Shown: positions 11,671 to 21,188 of the stretch, in pieces
Numbering within the stretch: position 1 is the stretch's first letter
Layout of the letters: every line of letters begins with the position of its first letter
NCBI GenBank assembly: GCA_902595535.1
Contig: CACJQI010000002.1
Span: 62,001-126,000, forward strand
Source of the DNA: an uncultured Pelagibacteraceae bacterium
Lineage (GTDB): Bacteria > Pseudomonadota > Alphaproteobacteria > Pelagibacterales > Pelagibacteraceae
DNA: 64,000 nucleotides
Reading direction: 5' to 3'
Made by a program: the position numbers and the translations under genes
The notes under the pieces: generated by a model
Database searches by the model: none
What the model was told of the DNA's origin: nothing
What the model saw: the letters and a program-made list of their open reading frames with translations, nothing else

Positions 11671-12819
11671 CTAATTTTTTTTAGTAGGAACTACTTCCTC
11701 TTTCTTTACTGCTTTTGGATCTTCTATTTGATCTTTTGCAGCTTTTTCAGGGTCAAGTGGGTTTCCTTCAATCTTTTTTTGAATTACACCTGCTTTTTCT
11801 CTAATAGCTAATTCTATTTCAGCTGCTACTTTAGGATTCTGGGCGAGATAAGTTTTAGCATTTTCTCTACCTTGGCCTATTTTTTCACCCTTATAAGCAT
11901 ACCATGCACCTGATTTTTCAATAATATCAGCTTTTGATCCTAAATCGACCAGTTCACCCATCTTACTGATCCCTTTTCCATACATTAGGTCAAACTCAAC
12001 AACTTTGAATGGTGGTGCTACTTTATTTTTAACTACTTTAACTCTTGTTGAGTTTCCAATAATTTCATCTTTATCTTTAATTGCACCAATTCTTCTAATA
12101 TCCATTCTAACAGATGAGTAGAATTTTAAAGCATTTCCACCCGATGTTGTTTCTGGGCTTCCAAACATAACTCCAATTTTCATTCTAATTTGGTTAATGA
12201 AAATCATCATTGTATTTGTATTTGAAATTGAGCTTGTAAGTTTTCTTAAAGCCTGACTCATTAATCTTGATTGAAGACCAACATGATGATCTCCCATTTC
12301 ACCTTCAATTTCAGCTTTTGGTGTTAGTGCTGCAACTGAGTCAATTACGATAACTGATATAGATCCTGATTTAACAAGAGTATCTGCTATTTCTAGTGCT
12401 TGCTCACCAGCATCTGGTTGTGAAATTAAAAGTTCTTCTGTATTTACACCTAATTTTTTTGCATAAACTGGGTCTAATGCATGCTCAGCATCAACAAACG
12501 CACAAATTCCTCCAGCTTTTTGAGCTTCGGCAACTACTTGTAATGCTAATGTTGTTTTTCCTGAAGATTCTGGTCCATAAACCTCAACAATTCTACCTTT
12601 TGGCAATCCACCTATACCTAAAGCTAAATCAAGACTTAAAGATCCTGTTGAAACGGACTCAATATCCATAGCTCTTTTTTGTCCAAGCTTCATTACTGAG
12701 CCTTTTCCAAAATTGTCAGTAATCTGAGCTATTGCTGCATCTAATGCTTTATTCTTTTCTTTGATATCCATTTCTTGATCTTTAGTAGATTTAACTACTT
12801 TTAGGTTACTTTTCGTCAT
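11671..12819 (-). CDS. recA: Recombinase RecA
   Basis: [13 protein letters not shown] Walker [36 protein letters not shown]-like core. Confidence 0.98.
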   Translation of the reverse strand: MTKSNLKVVKSTKDQEMDIKEKNKALDAAIAQITDNFGKGSVMKLGQKRAMDIESVSTGSLSLDLALGIGGLPKGRIVEVYGPESSGKTTLALQVVAEAQKAGGICAFVDAEHALDPVYAKKLGVNTEELLISQPDAGEQALEIADTLVKSGSISVIVIDSVAALTPKAEIEGEMGDHHVGLQSRLMSQALRKLTSSISNTNTMMIFINQIRMKIGVMFGSPETTSGGNALKFYSSVRMDIRRIGAIKDKDEIIGNSTRVKVVKNKVAPPFKVVEFDLMYGKGISKMGELVDLGSKADIIEKSGAWYAYKGEKIGQGRENAKTYLAQNPKVAAEIELAIREKAGVIQKKIEGNPLDPEKAAKDQIEDPKAVKKEEVVPTKKN

Positions 12820-12869
12820 TTTTAGCCTCTTTTTTTAATTTTTTTAACACTCGAATCATGAGATTAAAT

Positions 12870-12884
12870 GTACACATTTTGTTC
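12870..12884 (-). promoter_or_regulatory. Candidate alphaproteobacterial SOS (LexA) box upstream of recA
   Basis: Minus strand GAAC-AAAATGT-GTAC, 7/8 match to GAAC-N7-GAAC; lies between a TTGCTA -35-like and TACATT -10-like hexamer with 16-nt spacing. Confidence 0.5.
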
Positions 12885-12926
12885 TCATTAGCAATATATT
12901 TATTTTTTAATCAAAAAATCAAATAA

Positions 12927-14219
12927 TTACTTGAGTTTTAGATATTGGCTATTTAATAACCCAACCGATTTTAGCAAATTGTATTGAGCCATAAGATAAT
13001 TTCTTTCTGAATTAGCTAAAGATATTTGAGCAGAAAGTAATAATGAATTTGATTGGATTACATCAAGTGTAGTTCTAGAACCTCGTTCGTATTCTGCAGC
13101 AATTCCTTCATTTGCAATTTTTGCTGCTCTTACTTGTACTTTTACAGAATTTAGAAAACTTTTTGATGAAGCTAAACTTGACCAAGCACTAGCTACATTA
13201 GTATCATTTGTTCTAATCACATCATCTAATAATAATCTTTTTCTAACTGTTAAATTTTTATTTTTACTAATTTTTGATTTCTTTTTACCTCCTGAGTAAA
13301 ATGGCCAACTGACTGTAGCTTTTAAAATATCTTTATCTTTTCTATCAATAGTTGAGCTCAAGTCATCAGCGAAAGATTTCTCTAATGATAATGATGCGGT
13401 GGGTTTTAAATCTGTCTCTGCTATTGCTAAATCTTTTTCTGATTGGACTACATCAAAATTTGCTATTTTAATATCTGGGTTATTTTGTTTGGATAGACTT
13501 ATCGCTTCATCTAAACTTTTTGGAATACTTACAATAGAGTTTGAGTTTTTTTTAAGAGATTTTGGATTATCTATTTTTCCAATAATATTTTCATAATTTA
13601 ATTTACTAATTGTTAAATCACTTTTTGCTTGGGTAAATTGAGCTTGAGCTCCAGCAAGGGAAGACTCCGTTTGGGCTAAATCAGCAATTGTAATTTGACC
13701 TCTATCTAATCTTATTTTATCATTTTCAAGTTGCCTATTTAATAAATTTAAATTTTTTCTATTAATAGATAATTTTTCTCTAGCTAATATTAAATTTGTA
13801 AAAACGTCAATTGCACTATACAAAACATCTTGTTCTTTTTTAATCAACTTTGCTTTTGCTAAATCTAATCCAATTAAATTTTTATCTAATGATAAATCTC
13901 TTCCATAATCAAGAATTTTTTGTTCTAATTTAATAGATGATGTTAGTGGATCAGCATCACTACCTGAAGCATCTCCTCCACTTTGATTTGTAAGCTTATT
14001 TGTATTTTCTATACTCTTTGAACCACTTAAGGTTAAAGTTGGTTTGTAATCTGCTTTTGAAATATTAATATCTTCTTCTGATGCTTTAATATTTTCTCTT
14101 TCTGCATTTAACTGAATATTATTTTGATATGTCTGATTTAAAGCATCATATAAAGTTACTGCTGACGCATTACCAGAATAAAATAATGTTAAACTAATTA
14201 GTATTAATATTTTTTTCAT
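12927..14219 (-). CDS. tolC: TolC-family outer membrane efflux protein
   Basis: Signal peptide; paired OEP repeats; EYERGSRTTLDVIQSNSLLLSAQISLANSERNYLMAQYNLL. Confidence 0.9.
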   Translation of the reverse strand: MKKILILISLTLFYSGNASAVTLYDALNQTYQNNIQLNAERENIKASEEDINISKADYKPTLTLSGSKSIENTNKLTNQSGGDASGSDADPLTSSIKLEQKILDYGRDLSLDKNLIGLDLAKAKLIKKEQDVLYSAIDVFTNLILAREKLSINRKNLNLLNRQLENDKIRLDRGQITIADLAQTESSLAGAQAQFTQAKSDLTISKLNYENIIGKIDNPKSLKKNSNSIVSIPKSLDEAISLSKQNNPDIKIANFDVVQSEKDLAIAETDLKPTASLSLEKSFADDLSSTIDRKDKDILKATVSWPFYSGGKKKSKISKNKNLTVRKRLLLDDVIRTNDTNVASAWSSLASSKSFLNSVKVQVRAAKIANEGIAAEYERGSRTTLDVIQSNSLLLSAQISLANSERNYLMAQYNLLKSVGLLNSQYLKLK

Positions 14220-15145
14220 TTTTTCTTATATACTGCAGATTTAATCTGATGGTTACTATTTAAATTTAAAACTATAGAAGCATATTTAGGCATTTTTTTG
14301 AACATGTTTTCTGTAATTCTTTGATACGTTTGCATAAATTTTAATACATCATTCTTATTCATTATCTTATGGCTAGAAGATTTTTTACTCTTTAACCATA
14401 ATTTATGCTCTTGTTTTAATCTCCATTTTTGAAGCAAACTAAAGTTTTGTGCTTTTAAATAAATCATACAATTAAGTTGAGAATACAATTTTTTGTATTT
14501 AGTTTTTAATTGTTTATTCACATAGTTTCTCCATAGAAACTTTTGATCGTTAGTTTTTTCAAGGGAATTTATTGATTTTTTTAGTGTCTTATTTAATTCA
14601 GCTTGCGCGCCAACACACCAGCCTTCAAATATTAGTACATCAGGTTTTTCTTTAAGCTTATACCAATACTTTTTAGGAGACCTATCATCAATTGCTTTGT
14701 TGAAATCTGGTAATTCAATCTTTTTAAAATTATTAATTCTTACTTTTTTAAAAAAATTAAGCATCATTTGCACATCATGAGTGCCTGGTACACCTCTTGT
14801 CATTAACATGGGGTGTATTTTTTTTGATAAGTTTTCTCTCTCTTTTCTAGTTTTGTAAAAATCATCAATAGAAATTTTAAATACTTTTAGTTTAAAATAC
14901 TTTTCTAATATTATTTTAACAATTGAACTAATAGTTGTTTTACCGGTACCTTGTCCTCCAGCCAAACCAACAAAATATGGTTTTTTATTTGTAGTTTTGT
15001 TTGCAATCCAAAAACACATTGGAATTAAAAAAGTTTTAAGCATTTTATCCTTGTTGGTAAACTTTTCTGTTTTAGTTTCTTGTGATTTAATAAACTTAAA
15101 ACAATCTTTTTTTACTTTATCAAAACATTTGTCAGTAACTTGCAT
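14216..15145 (-). CDS. D-glycerate 3-kinase-like P-loop kinase (plant-type/YggC-like)
   Basis: GLAGGQGTGKTTIS Walker A, ISIDDFYKTRKER, TRGVPGTHDVQMML, LIFEGWCVGA. Confidence 0.8.
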   Translation of the reverse strand: MQVTDKCFDKVKKDCFKFIKSQETKTEKFTNKDKMLKTFLIPMCFWIANKTTNKKPYFVGLAGGQGTGKTTISSIVKIILEKYFKLKVFKISIDDFYKTRKERENLSKKIHPMLMTRGVPGTHDVQMMLNFFKKVRINNFKKIELPDFNKAIDDRSPKKYWYKLKEKPDVLIFEGWCVGAQAELNKTLKKSINSLEKTNDQKFLWRNYVNKQLKTKYKKLYSQLNCMIYLKAQNFSLLQKWRLKQEHKLWLKSKKSSSHKIMNKNDVLKFMQTYQRITENMFKKMPKYASIVLNLNSNHQIKSAVYKKK

Positions 15146-15150
15146 TGAGC

Positions 15151-15522
15151 TTATTGTTTTTTTTGGTCCATTGGATGATTTTGGCCATCGTTGAGACCAA
15201 TATTTTCTAATTTAAATTGATCAATATCATCGATACATCCGACATTTAATCCATACGTATCAGGTTTGCTTCTCATTTTATGATGAGTATAAATTCCACA
15301 TTCTGAACAAAAATAATGCTCTGCTACTTTTGTGTGGTATTGATAAAGTTTAAGTTTATCTTCGCCCTTTGCAATTTTTACATCTATGATAGGAGCAAAG
15401 GTCATGATATATCCTTTCTTCTTACAAAGTGAACAATTGCATCTTAAGAATTTACTTAACGCACCTTCCGACTCATTAATTTCAAGTTGAACTTCTCCAC
15501 AGTGACATATTAATTTTTTCAT
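15151..15522 (-). CDS. GFA/CENP-V family (Mss4-like fold) zinc protein
   Basis: CHCGEV, RCNCSLCKKKG, HYFCSECGIYTHH. Confidence 0.85.
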   Translation of the reverse strand: MKKLICHCGEVQLEINESEGALSKFLRCNCSLCKKKGYIMTFAPIIDVKIAKGEDKLKLYQYHTKVAEHYFCSECGIYTHHKMRSKPDTYGLNVGCIDDIDQFKLENIGLNDGQNHPMDQKKQ

Positions 15523-15523
15523 T

Positions 15524-15892
15524 TTATTTCCTATCTTTTATATGGTTTTGACCATCACTTATAAAGGTTTTTAGTTTAAATAATTCATTCACTTCTATCT
15601 CATCTACACATCCCATATTAATACCATAAGTATTCGGATCACTTCTTCTTAAATTATGAGTTTGAACTCCACACTCTGAACAAAAATAATGCTTAGCCAC
15701 TTTTGTATTGAACTGATAAATTTTTATTTTATCTTCTCCTTTAACAATCTTTAAATCCTTTTTATCAATTGTTGTAACCATCGTTCCTTTTCTTTTACAC
15801 ATTGAACAATTACATCTCATTAATTTATCTATTTCTTTTTTAAGATTAATTTCGATTTCCACCGCACCACAATGACATGTTAATATTTTCAT
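15524..15892 (-). CDS. GFA/CENP-V family zinc protein, tandem paralogue
   Basis: CHCGAVEIEI, RCNCSMCKRKG, HYFCSECGVQTHN; clearly similar to the neighbouring ORF. Confidence 0.85.
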   Translation of the reverse strand: MKILTCHCGAVEIEINLKKEIDKLMRCNCSMCKRKGTMVTTIDKKDLKIVKGEDKIKIYQFNTKVAKHYFCSECGVQTHNLRRSDPNTYGINMGCVDEIEVNELFKLKTFISDGQNHIKDRK

Positions 15893-16026
15893 TTACCTTT
15901 TTTATCTATTTAATATTCAATTTAAACTATCTCTGGTTAAAGTTATCCACAAGCACACAAAATGTAGTTTCGATGTTCACGTTTTGATTCACTTTTGATT
16001 CAGTTACAGACTCAAAATACAACCTC

Positions 16027-16055
16027 TTGCGTGTACTGTAGAACTAGTCTATAAA
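16027..16055 (+). promoter_or_regulatory. Sigma70-like promoter for umuDC
   Basis: TTGCGT (16027-16032), 17-nt spacer, TATAAA (16050-16055). Confidence 0.55.
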
Positions 16056-16058
16056 TAA

Positions 16059-16073
16059 GAACAAAACAAGAAC
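16059..16073 (+). promoter_or_regulatory. SOS (LexA) box abutting the umuD start codon
   Basis: GAAC-AAAACAA-GAAC: exact GAAC-N7-GAAC direct repeat, ending immediately before ATG at 16074. Confidence 0.75.
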
Positions 16074-16469
16074 ATGAAACTAACAATCCCTTATTATCTA
16101 CATAAAGCAGGCGCTGGTTTTCCATCTCCTGCAACTGATTATATCGAGGAAGATATTGATCTTAATATGCATTTAATAAGAAATGTTCCAGCTACCTTCA
16201 TCATCAGAGTGCAAGGTAAATCAATGGTAGATGTTGGAATTAATGATGGAGATTTGCTGGTTGTCGACAAAAGTATAAAGCCAAAAAACTTTTCAACAGT
16301 GATTGCAAATGTTCATGATGAACTTGTGGTTAAAAGTTTAGTTCAGGAGAGAGATAAAAAATTTTTAACGTCAGGATCTAAAGAATTTACTGACAGAATT
16401 TTAATTAACGAAGAACAAGATATTTTTATTTGGGGAGTTGTAACTTATGTCATCCATTCTACGTACTAA
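16074..16469 (+). CDS. umuD: SOS mutagenesis protein UmuD-like S24 peptidase
   Basis: AGFPSPATDYIEEDIDLN cleavage region, VQGKSMVD catalytic Ser, ELVVKSL catalytic Lys; followed by umuC. Confidence 0.93.
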   Translation: MKLTIPYYLHKAGAGFPSPATDYIEEDIDLNMHLIRNVPATFIIRVQGKSMVDVGINDGDLLVVDKSIKPKNFSTVIANVHDELVVKSLVQERDKKFLTSGSKEFTDRILINEEQDIFIWGVVTYVIHSTY

Positions 16470-17727
16470 AAAAATAGCATTAGTTGATTGTAATTCTTTT
16501 TATGTTTCTTGCGAAAGATTATTCAATCCTAAAATAAGAAGAAAACCTGTTGTTGTTTTATCTAATAATGATGGTTGTATTATTTCAAGATCTAATGAGG
16601 CAAAAGCTTTAGGAATTAAAATGGGTGAACCTTACTTTAAAGCAAAAGATATCATTATTAAAAATAAAGTAGAAGTTTTTTCATCTAATTATTCTCTATA
16701 TGGTGATTTATCTAGAAGAGTAATGCGAACTCTTAAAAGATTTAATTCTGATATAGAAATTTATTCTATTGATGAAGCATTTTTGGATTTGTCAAATTTT
16801 CTAGATCAAGATGTAGAAAAAGTTGGAAAAGAAATTAGAGAAACAGTTTTACAATGGACTGGTATTCCAACTAGCATTGGAATTGCTAAAACAAAAACTC
16901 TAAGCAAAATTGCAAATCATATAGCAAAGAGAAAACAATCAGGGGTTACTAGTTTAATTGGGATTGATAACTTGGATCCTGTTCTTGAAAAAGTAGAAAT
17001 TAATGATGTGTGGGGTGTTGGTAGACAATTAACAAAATTTTACCAAAAGAATGGAATTTATAATGCAAAACAACTTAAGAACAAATCTAACAATTGGATT
17101 AAAAAATCTTCTAATGTTTTAAGTTCTAGAACTGCAATGGAGCTTAAAGGTATTCCTTGTATTAATTTAGAAACAATTATAACAAAAAGAAAAAGTTGTG
17201 TCGTTTCAAGATCATTTGGTAAAAGAGTTGAGAAATTTCAAGAATTAAAAGAAGCAGTTGCAAATTATTGCTTAAATGCATCTGAAAAAATAAGATCAGA
17301 GTCGTTAGTTGCAAAAGCAATCACCGTATTTGTTAGAACCAGTCCATTTCAAAAAAACTATGGATATTATTCAAATGCAAAGACCATTGATTTTCCAATT
17401 GCAACAAACAACAGTATCGAAGTAGTTAAAACTGCAGTTACAATATTAGAGAATATATTTAAAAATGGTTATCAATATCAAAAAGCAGGAGTTATGCTTA
17501 CAGGATTGTCTAATGCCAATGATAAAACTAATCTATTTTCATCTGAAAAGGATGAGAAAATAAGCAGTTTAATGAGATCTATTGATAACACTAATCATCG
17601 ATATGGAAAATCTACGCTAAGTGTTGCAAGTGCTGGTGTTCAAAAGAGATGGAATATGAAAAGAGATTATTCTTCTAAAATAGATACAGCTGACTTTTAT
17701 TCTCTACCAACGATTAGAGCTATTTAG
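16447..17727 (+). CDS. umuC: DNA polymerase V subunit UmuC
   Basis: ALVDCNSFYVSCERLFNP, VVVLSNNDGCIISRS, YSIDEAFLDL, GIPTSIGIAKTKTLSKIANHIAK. Confidence 0.95.
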   Translation: MSSILRTKKIALVDCNSFYVSCERLFNPKIRRKPVVVLSNNDGCIISRSNEAKALGIKMGEPYFKAKDIIIKNKVEVFSSNYSLYGDLSRRVMRTLKRFNSDIEIYSIDEAFLDLSNFLDQDVEKVGKEIRETVLQWTGIPTSIGIAKTKTLSKIANHIAKRKQSGVTSLIGIDNLDPVLEKVEINDVWGVGRQLTKFYQKNGIYNAKQLKNKSNNWIKKSSNVLSSRTAMELKGIPCINLETIITKRKSCVVSRSFGKRVEKFQELKEAVANYCLNASEKIRSESLVAKAITVFVRTSPFQKNYGYYSNAKTIDFPIATNNSIEVVKTAVTILENIFKNGYQYQKAGVMLTGLSNANDKTNLFSSEKDEKISSLMRSIDNTNHRYGKSTLSVASAGVQKRWNMKRDYSSKIDTADFYSLPTIRAI

Positions 17728-18916
17728 TAAAATGACAATTGGGCTCAACAACAGTCCAAGAAGCTGAACCGAAAGGTCTCTTGCCAATATTAGTAAAGTG
17801 ATAAACAATAGCCTGTTGATAACTATTAAGATTACTCTTATTTAAAGACCAAGTTTTTAATCTTAGAATATTTTCATGATCAGGAAATCGTGAGGCATAA
17901 GCGTATAACCATCCCCAGTTACTACTTGATCTGCTATTGAGGTCTTGTTTTTTGTAATTTTTTGCAGGTCCTGGATGTTTCATACTTTTTGCATATTTAA
18001 AAACAATTTCATTATTTTCAGTGAAATCTATAAAAAACTTAACAATATTATGATAATTTTTTCCTTTGTATTCATAATCCCAAATATTATATCCTTGGTT
18101 TTCTGCTAGAATTGCAATGACAGCTAATGCATTCATGGCTCTACCCTGATAAAATATGGCCCTACCACCTCTTCTTGTTTCAATAGGCATGCTACCATCT
18201 TTTCTTTGATATTTTATTGCTGCCTCAAAATTTTTAAAAGCAGTTCTGAAAAGCTTATTGTCATTAAGTAAAATACCCAGTTGCATATGACTGATAGCTG
18301 ATGAAAGAGCATGATTATGAGCTCGCTTGGGTGTACCAGTTGCACCAGATCCTACTTTATAATTTGAGTATTCATACATTAAATGTTTATTCTTTTTAAC
18401 AATTCTTTTAAACCAATCTTTTATTATTTTATCCTCAATTTCTGGAATTGTTATGATTTGTTTTGCAAAAGAATATGCTGCCATCATTGGTGATGCTATA
18501 TAAAGATTTACTGTTAAAGTATCGTTCCAATGTCTTCCTTCACCATCTGAAGGACCTGTTCTTTTAGCTGCATTGGCTTTTGCCCATTCTAGAATTACTC
18601 TCTTAACATTTTGGCATGCCTCTATATTTCCTCCACTACATGGAAAACTAAAATCTTCAAATTTACTTAGAGCGTAGTCAAATCTATTGTCAAGACCATA
18701 TCCAGAAGGTGCCTCTACTTTTAATATTGGCTTTATATAATTAACATCTGCACTTACATATAAATCACTTATACATTTTTTTTTATCTTTTTTAATTGGA
18801 AAAATAACTTCTGGAATATTTACTTCAGCTTTTTTTTTTATTTTCTTAAAATCACTATAAGAAACACTTGAAAAAAAAAATGATAAAATAATTAATGATA
18901 AAATTTTTTTTATCAT
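17720..18916 (-). CDS. Secreted alginate lyase-superfamily (PL5-like) protein
   Basis: Signal peptide; KRAHNHALSSA and QRKDGSMPIETRRGGRAIFYQGRAMNALAVIAILAENQG resemble AlgL-type alginate lyases. Confidence 0.6.
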   Translation of the reverse strand: MIKKILSLIILSFFFSSVSYSDFKKIKKKAEVNIPEVIFPIKKDKKKCISDLYVSADVNYIKPILKVEAPSGYGLDNRFDYALSKFEDFSFPCSGGNIEACQNVKRVILEWAKANAAKRTGPSDGEGRHWNDTLTVNLYIASPMMAAYSFAKQIITIPEIEDKIIKDWFKRIVKKNKHLMYEYSNYKVGSGATGTPKRAHNHALSSAISHMQLGILLNDNKLFRTAFKNFEAAIKYQRKDGSMPIETRRGGRAIFYQGRAMNALAVIAILAENQGYNIWDYEYKGKNYHNIVKFFIDFTENNEIVFKYAKSMKHPGPAKNYKKQDLNSRSSSNWGWLYAYASRFPDHENILRLKTWSLNKSNLNSYQQAIVYHFTNIGKRPFGSASWTVVEPNCHFTK

Positions 18917-19785
18917 TTTATTTTTTCAATATCGTTAATATTTTCTAAAGATTTATCAAGTTCATCTAAATTTTCTCTTAAGGCTAAACTAGAAATTGAA
19001 TAAATCATTACCAATAATAAAACTAAAGGTATGGAGGTGATAATAGATGCATTGCTTTGCATTAGAAGAATATAAAAAACTATAAATAAAGCTGAACGAA
19101 TTAAAACTGTTTTTCGAAATACACTTATAATTGAAAGAGAGTGTTTTAATAAATTAAAAAAACTCATTTTAGATGGACCAAAATATCTTGTCCCTCTTAA
19201 AGAAGATATTGATAATAAATCTTTTTCTACTTTTTTTAATGAGCCGGAAAAGCTATTCCAAGTAGCTTTTTCGTTTAACATTTTTTCAATAGTTGATTTT
19301 GATAAACAGGTAAAATTACCAAATTTAATTGAATGTCCTGTAAAACCTAAGGTTAAAAGTTTATGCAGCTGATAACAAGTTTTAAAAAATAGACTTTCTG
19401 ATCTTTTAGTTCGTTCTCCAATTATAGTTTTATCATCAGATCGATCTGCTAATTGAATAAAATCTTTTATTTCTTCCGGTCGATCTTCTCCATCACCATC
19501 CATAGGAATTACAAAATCAAATTCTTTTTTTTCAAAAATATACTTTAGTCCTGAGGCAATACATCTTGCGTGGCCCCTATTTTCTTTCATGTTAATAATT
19601 TCAATTGAACTAATATTTTCTGTATTGAGATAATTATCAGTAATTTGTTGAGATGAAGCATCATTTACCACAATTATTGAAATCTGAGATGTAAGATCTT
19701 TTACTTCAAAATTAATATCTTTTATTAATTTAGTTAAGGACTCTCTGTCATTATATATTGGAATTAAAATTATATATTTTTTCAT
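18913..19785 (-). CDS. GT2 glycosyltransferase with C-terminal TM region (DPM1/GtrB-like)
   Basis: IPIYNDRESLTKL, VVNDASS, NRGHARCIASGL, PMDGDGEDRPEEI; C-terminal hydrophobic segments. Confidence 0.85.
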   Translation of the reverse strand: MKKYIILIPIYNDRESLTKLIKDINFEVKDLTSQISIIVVNDASSQQITDNYLNTENISSIEIINMKENRGHARCIASGLKYIFEKKEFDFVIPMDGDGEDRPEEIKDFIQLADRSDDKTIIGERTKRSESLFFKTCYQLHKLLTLGFTGHSIKFGNFTCLSKSTIEKMLNEKATWNSFSGSLKKVEKDLLSISSLRGTRYFGPSKMSFFNLLKHSLSIISVFRKTVLIRSALFIVFYILLMQSNASIITSIPLVLLLVMIYSISSLALRENLDELDKSLENINDIEKIK

Positions 19786-19787
19786 CG

Positions 19788-21110
19788 TTATTTAGATCCA
19801 ATGCAAACATTATCAAGACACATATAGTCTTTCAATTGATCAAGTTTATTCCTTTCAACAATACCCTTCCAAACAGGTCTTGATTTTAGATGGTAAGATA
19901 AATTACCAGCATTCCATTCATTTCCATAAACAACATTTATTGTTGAATTAAATTGCTGATCCCAAGCATATTGAGTTTTAATGGCGATTTCTTTACCTGG
20001 ATAATCTGTTCTCTTATCTTCTTTTGAAATTGATATGTATGAATAAATCGTTGGAGATATAAAAAATAAAAATAAAAATCCAAAAATAAAAGGTTTAAGC
20101 TTTTTAATATTAATTTGAGTTTTAAGAAAATAAACAAAAAAAGTTCCAAAAAATAAATAAAAAGGTGTCATCCACATAGTTCTTATTTTTGAGCCAGTTA
20201 TTATTGAAGTTAAAAACATCAAAAAGATAGGTACAACATTTATTGCAATTAAAAAAAGCTGTTCTTTGTTATTAAAATTTATTTTTAATTTTATTTTTTT
20301 AACTAACAGCATGATTAAAAATAAAAATGGAATTAATATTCCAATTTGTTTTGCTATAAAAATTGATGGAAATTTTATATGATCAATTAAACTTGATTGT
20401 TCTAGACCAGTTCTTGCAAGTCCATAAGTTAAAGTTATAAAATCATTATTGTTTAGCCAAATTAAATGTGGGACTAAAATAACTAAAAAAACCTCAAGTG
20501 ATATTAAATACTTAAAATCAAACTTTTTATTTTTCTTAATAAAAATTAAATAAAAAAATAAAAGATCAATTGAAACTAAAAGATATAGAAATAAATATTT
20601 TGATAAAAACCCAAAAGCTGCGAAAAGTCCAACTAAAAAGCAATCACTAAAATTAATGATTTTTCCACTATAAATTTTCCAAGAAAAATAAACACTTAGT
20701 GACCAGAATGGAAGTTGGCATACATTTACATTGAATTCTGGAGTAGTAAAATTATAAAAATAGATACTCTCTAAAAGTAAAACTGAAATTAAACTTAATA
20801 AATCATTTTTTAAAATTTCCTTTGAAAACTTAAACACATAATAAAAAGAAATAATTACAAAAATTTGACTAAGTAAGTAATAAGCCCAATCTTGTGAACC
20901 AAAAATTTGAAAAAAAACTTCTGAAAAAAAAGCACTCATTGGAGGATGCTTGTTAAATCCCCAATCTAAATTACTTCCCCAAGCTAAAGCCTCAATAGTA
21001 TCAAGCGGTAAATTATGATTTGTTAGAGAGGGTACCAATGTCCAAAATAAAAGATGTGATAAAACAAAGATGTAAAAAATATTATTTATATTCTTGGTAT
21101 AATTGGTCAT
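19788..21110 (-). CDS. ArnT/GT39-like integral membrane glycosyltransferase
   Basis: Many TM segments; N-terminal DTIEALAWGSNLDWGFNKHPPMSAFF typical of ArnT/PMT family. Confidence 0.8.
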   Translation of the reverse strand: MTNYTKNINNIFYIFVLSHLLFWTLVPSLTNHNLPLDTIEALAWGSNLDWGFNKHPPMSAFFSEVFFQIFGSQDWAYYLLSQIFVIISFYYVFKFSKEILKNDLLSLISVLLLESIYFYNFTTPEFNVNVCQLPFWSLSVYFSWKIYSGKIINFSDCFLVGLFAAFGFLSKYLFLYLLVSIDLLFFYLIFIKKNKKFDFKYLISLEVFLVILVPHLIWLNNNDFITLTYGLARTGLEQSSLIDHIKFPSIFIAKQIGILIPFLFLIMLLVKKIKLKINFNNKEQLFLIAINVVPIFLMFLTSIITGSKIRTMWMTPFYLFFGTFFVYFLKTQINIKKLKPFIFGFLFLFFISPTIYSYISISKEDKRTDYPGKEIAIKTQYAWDQQFNSTINVVYGNEWNAGNLSYHLKSRPVWKGIVERNKLDQLKDYMCLDNVCIGSK

Positions 21111-21188
21111 TTATAAATATTAATATTAATTCAGCTTACTTGACACCCCTAATTTGCTGAATATACTCCGAAAATTCAAATTTTAAGT

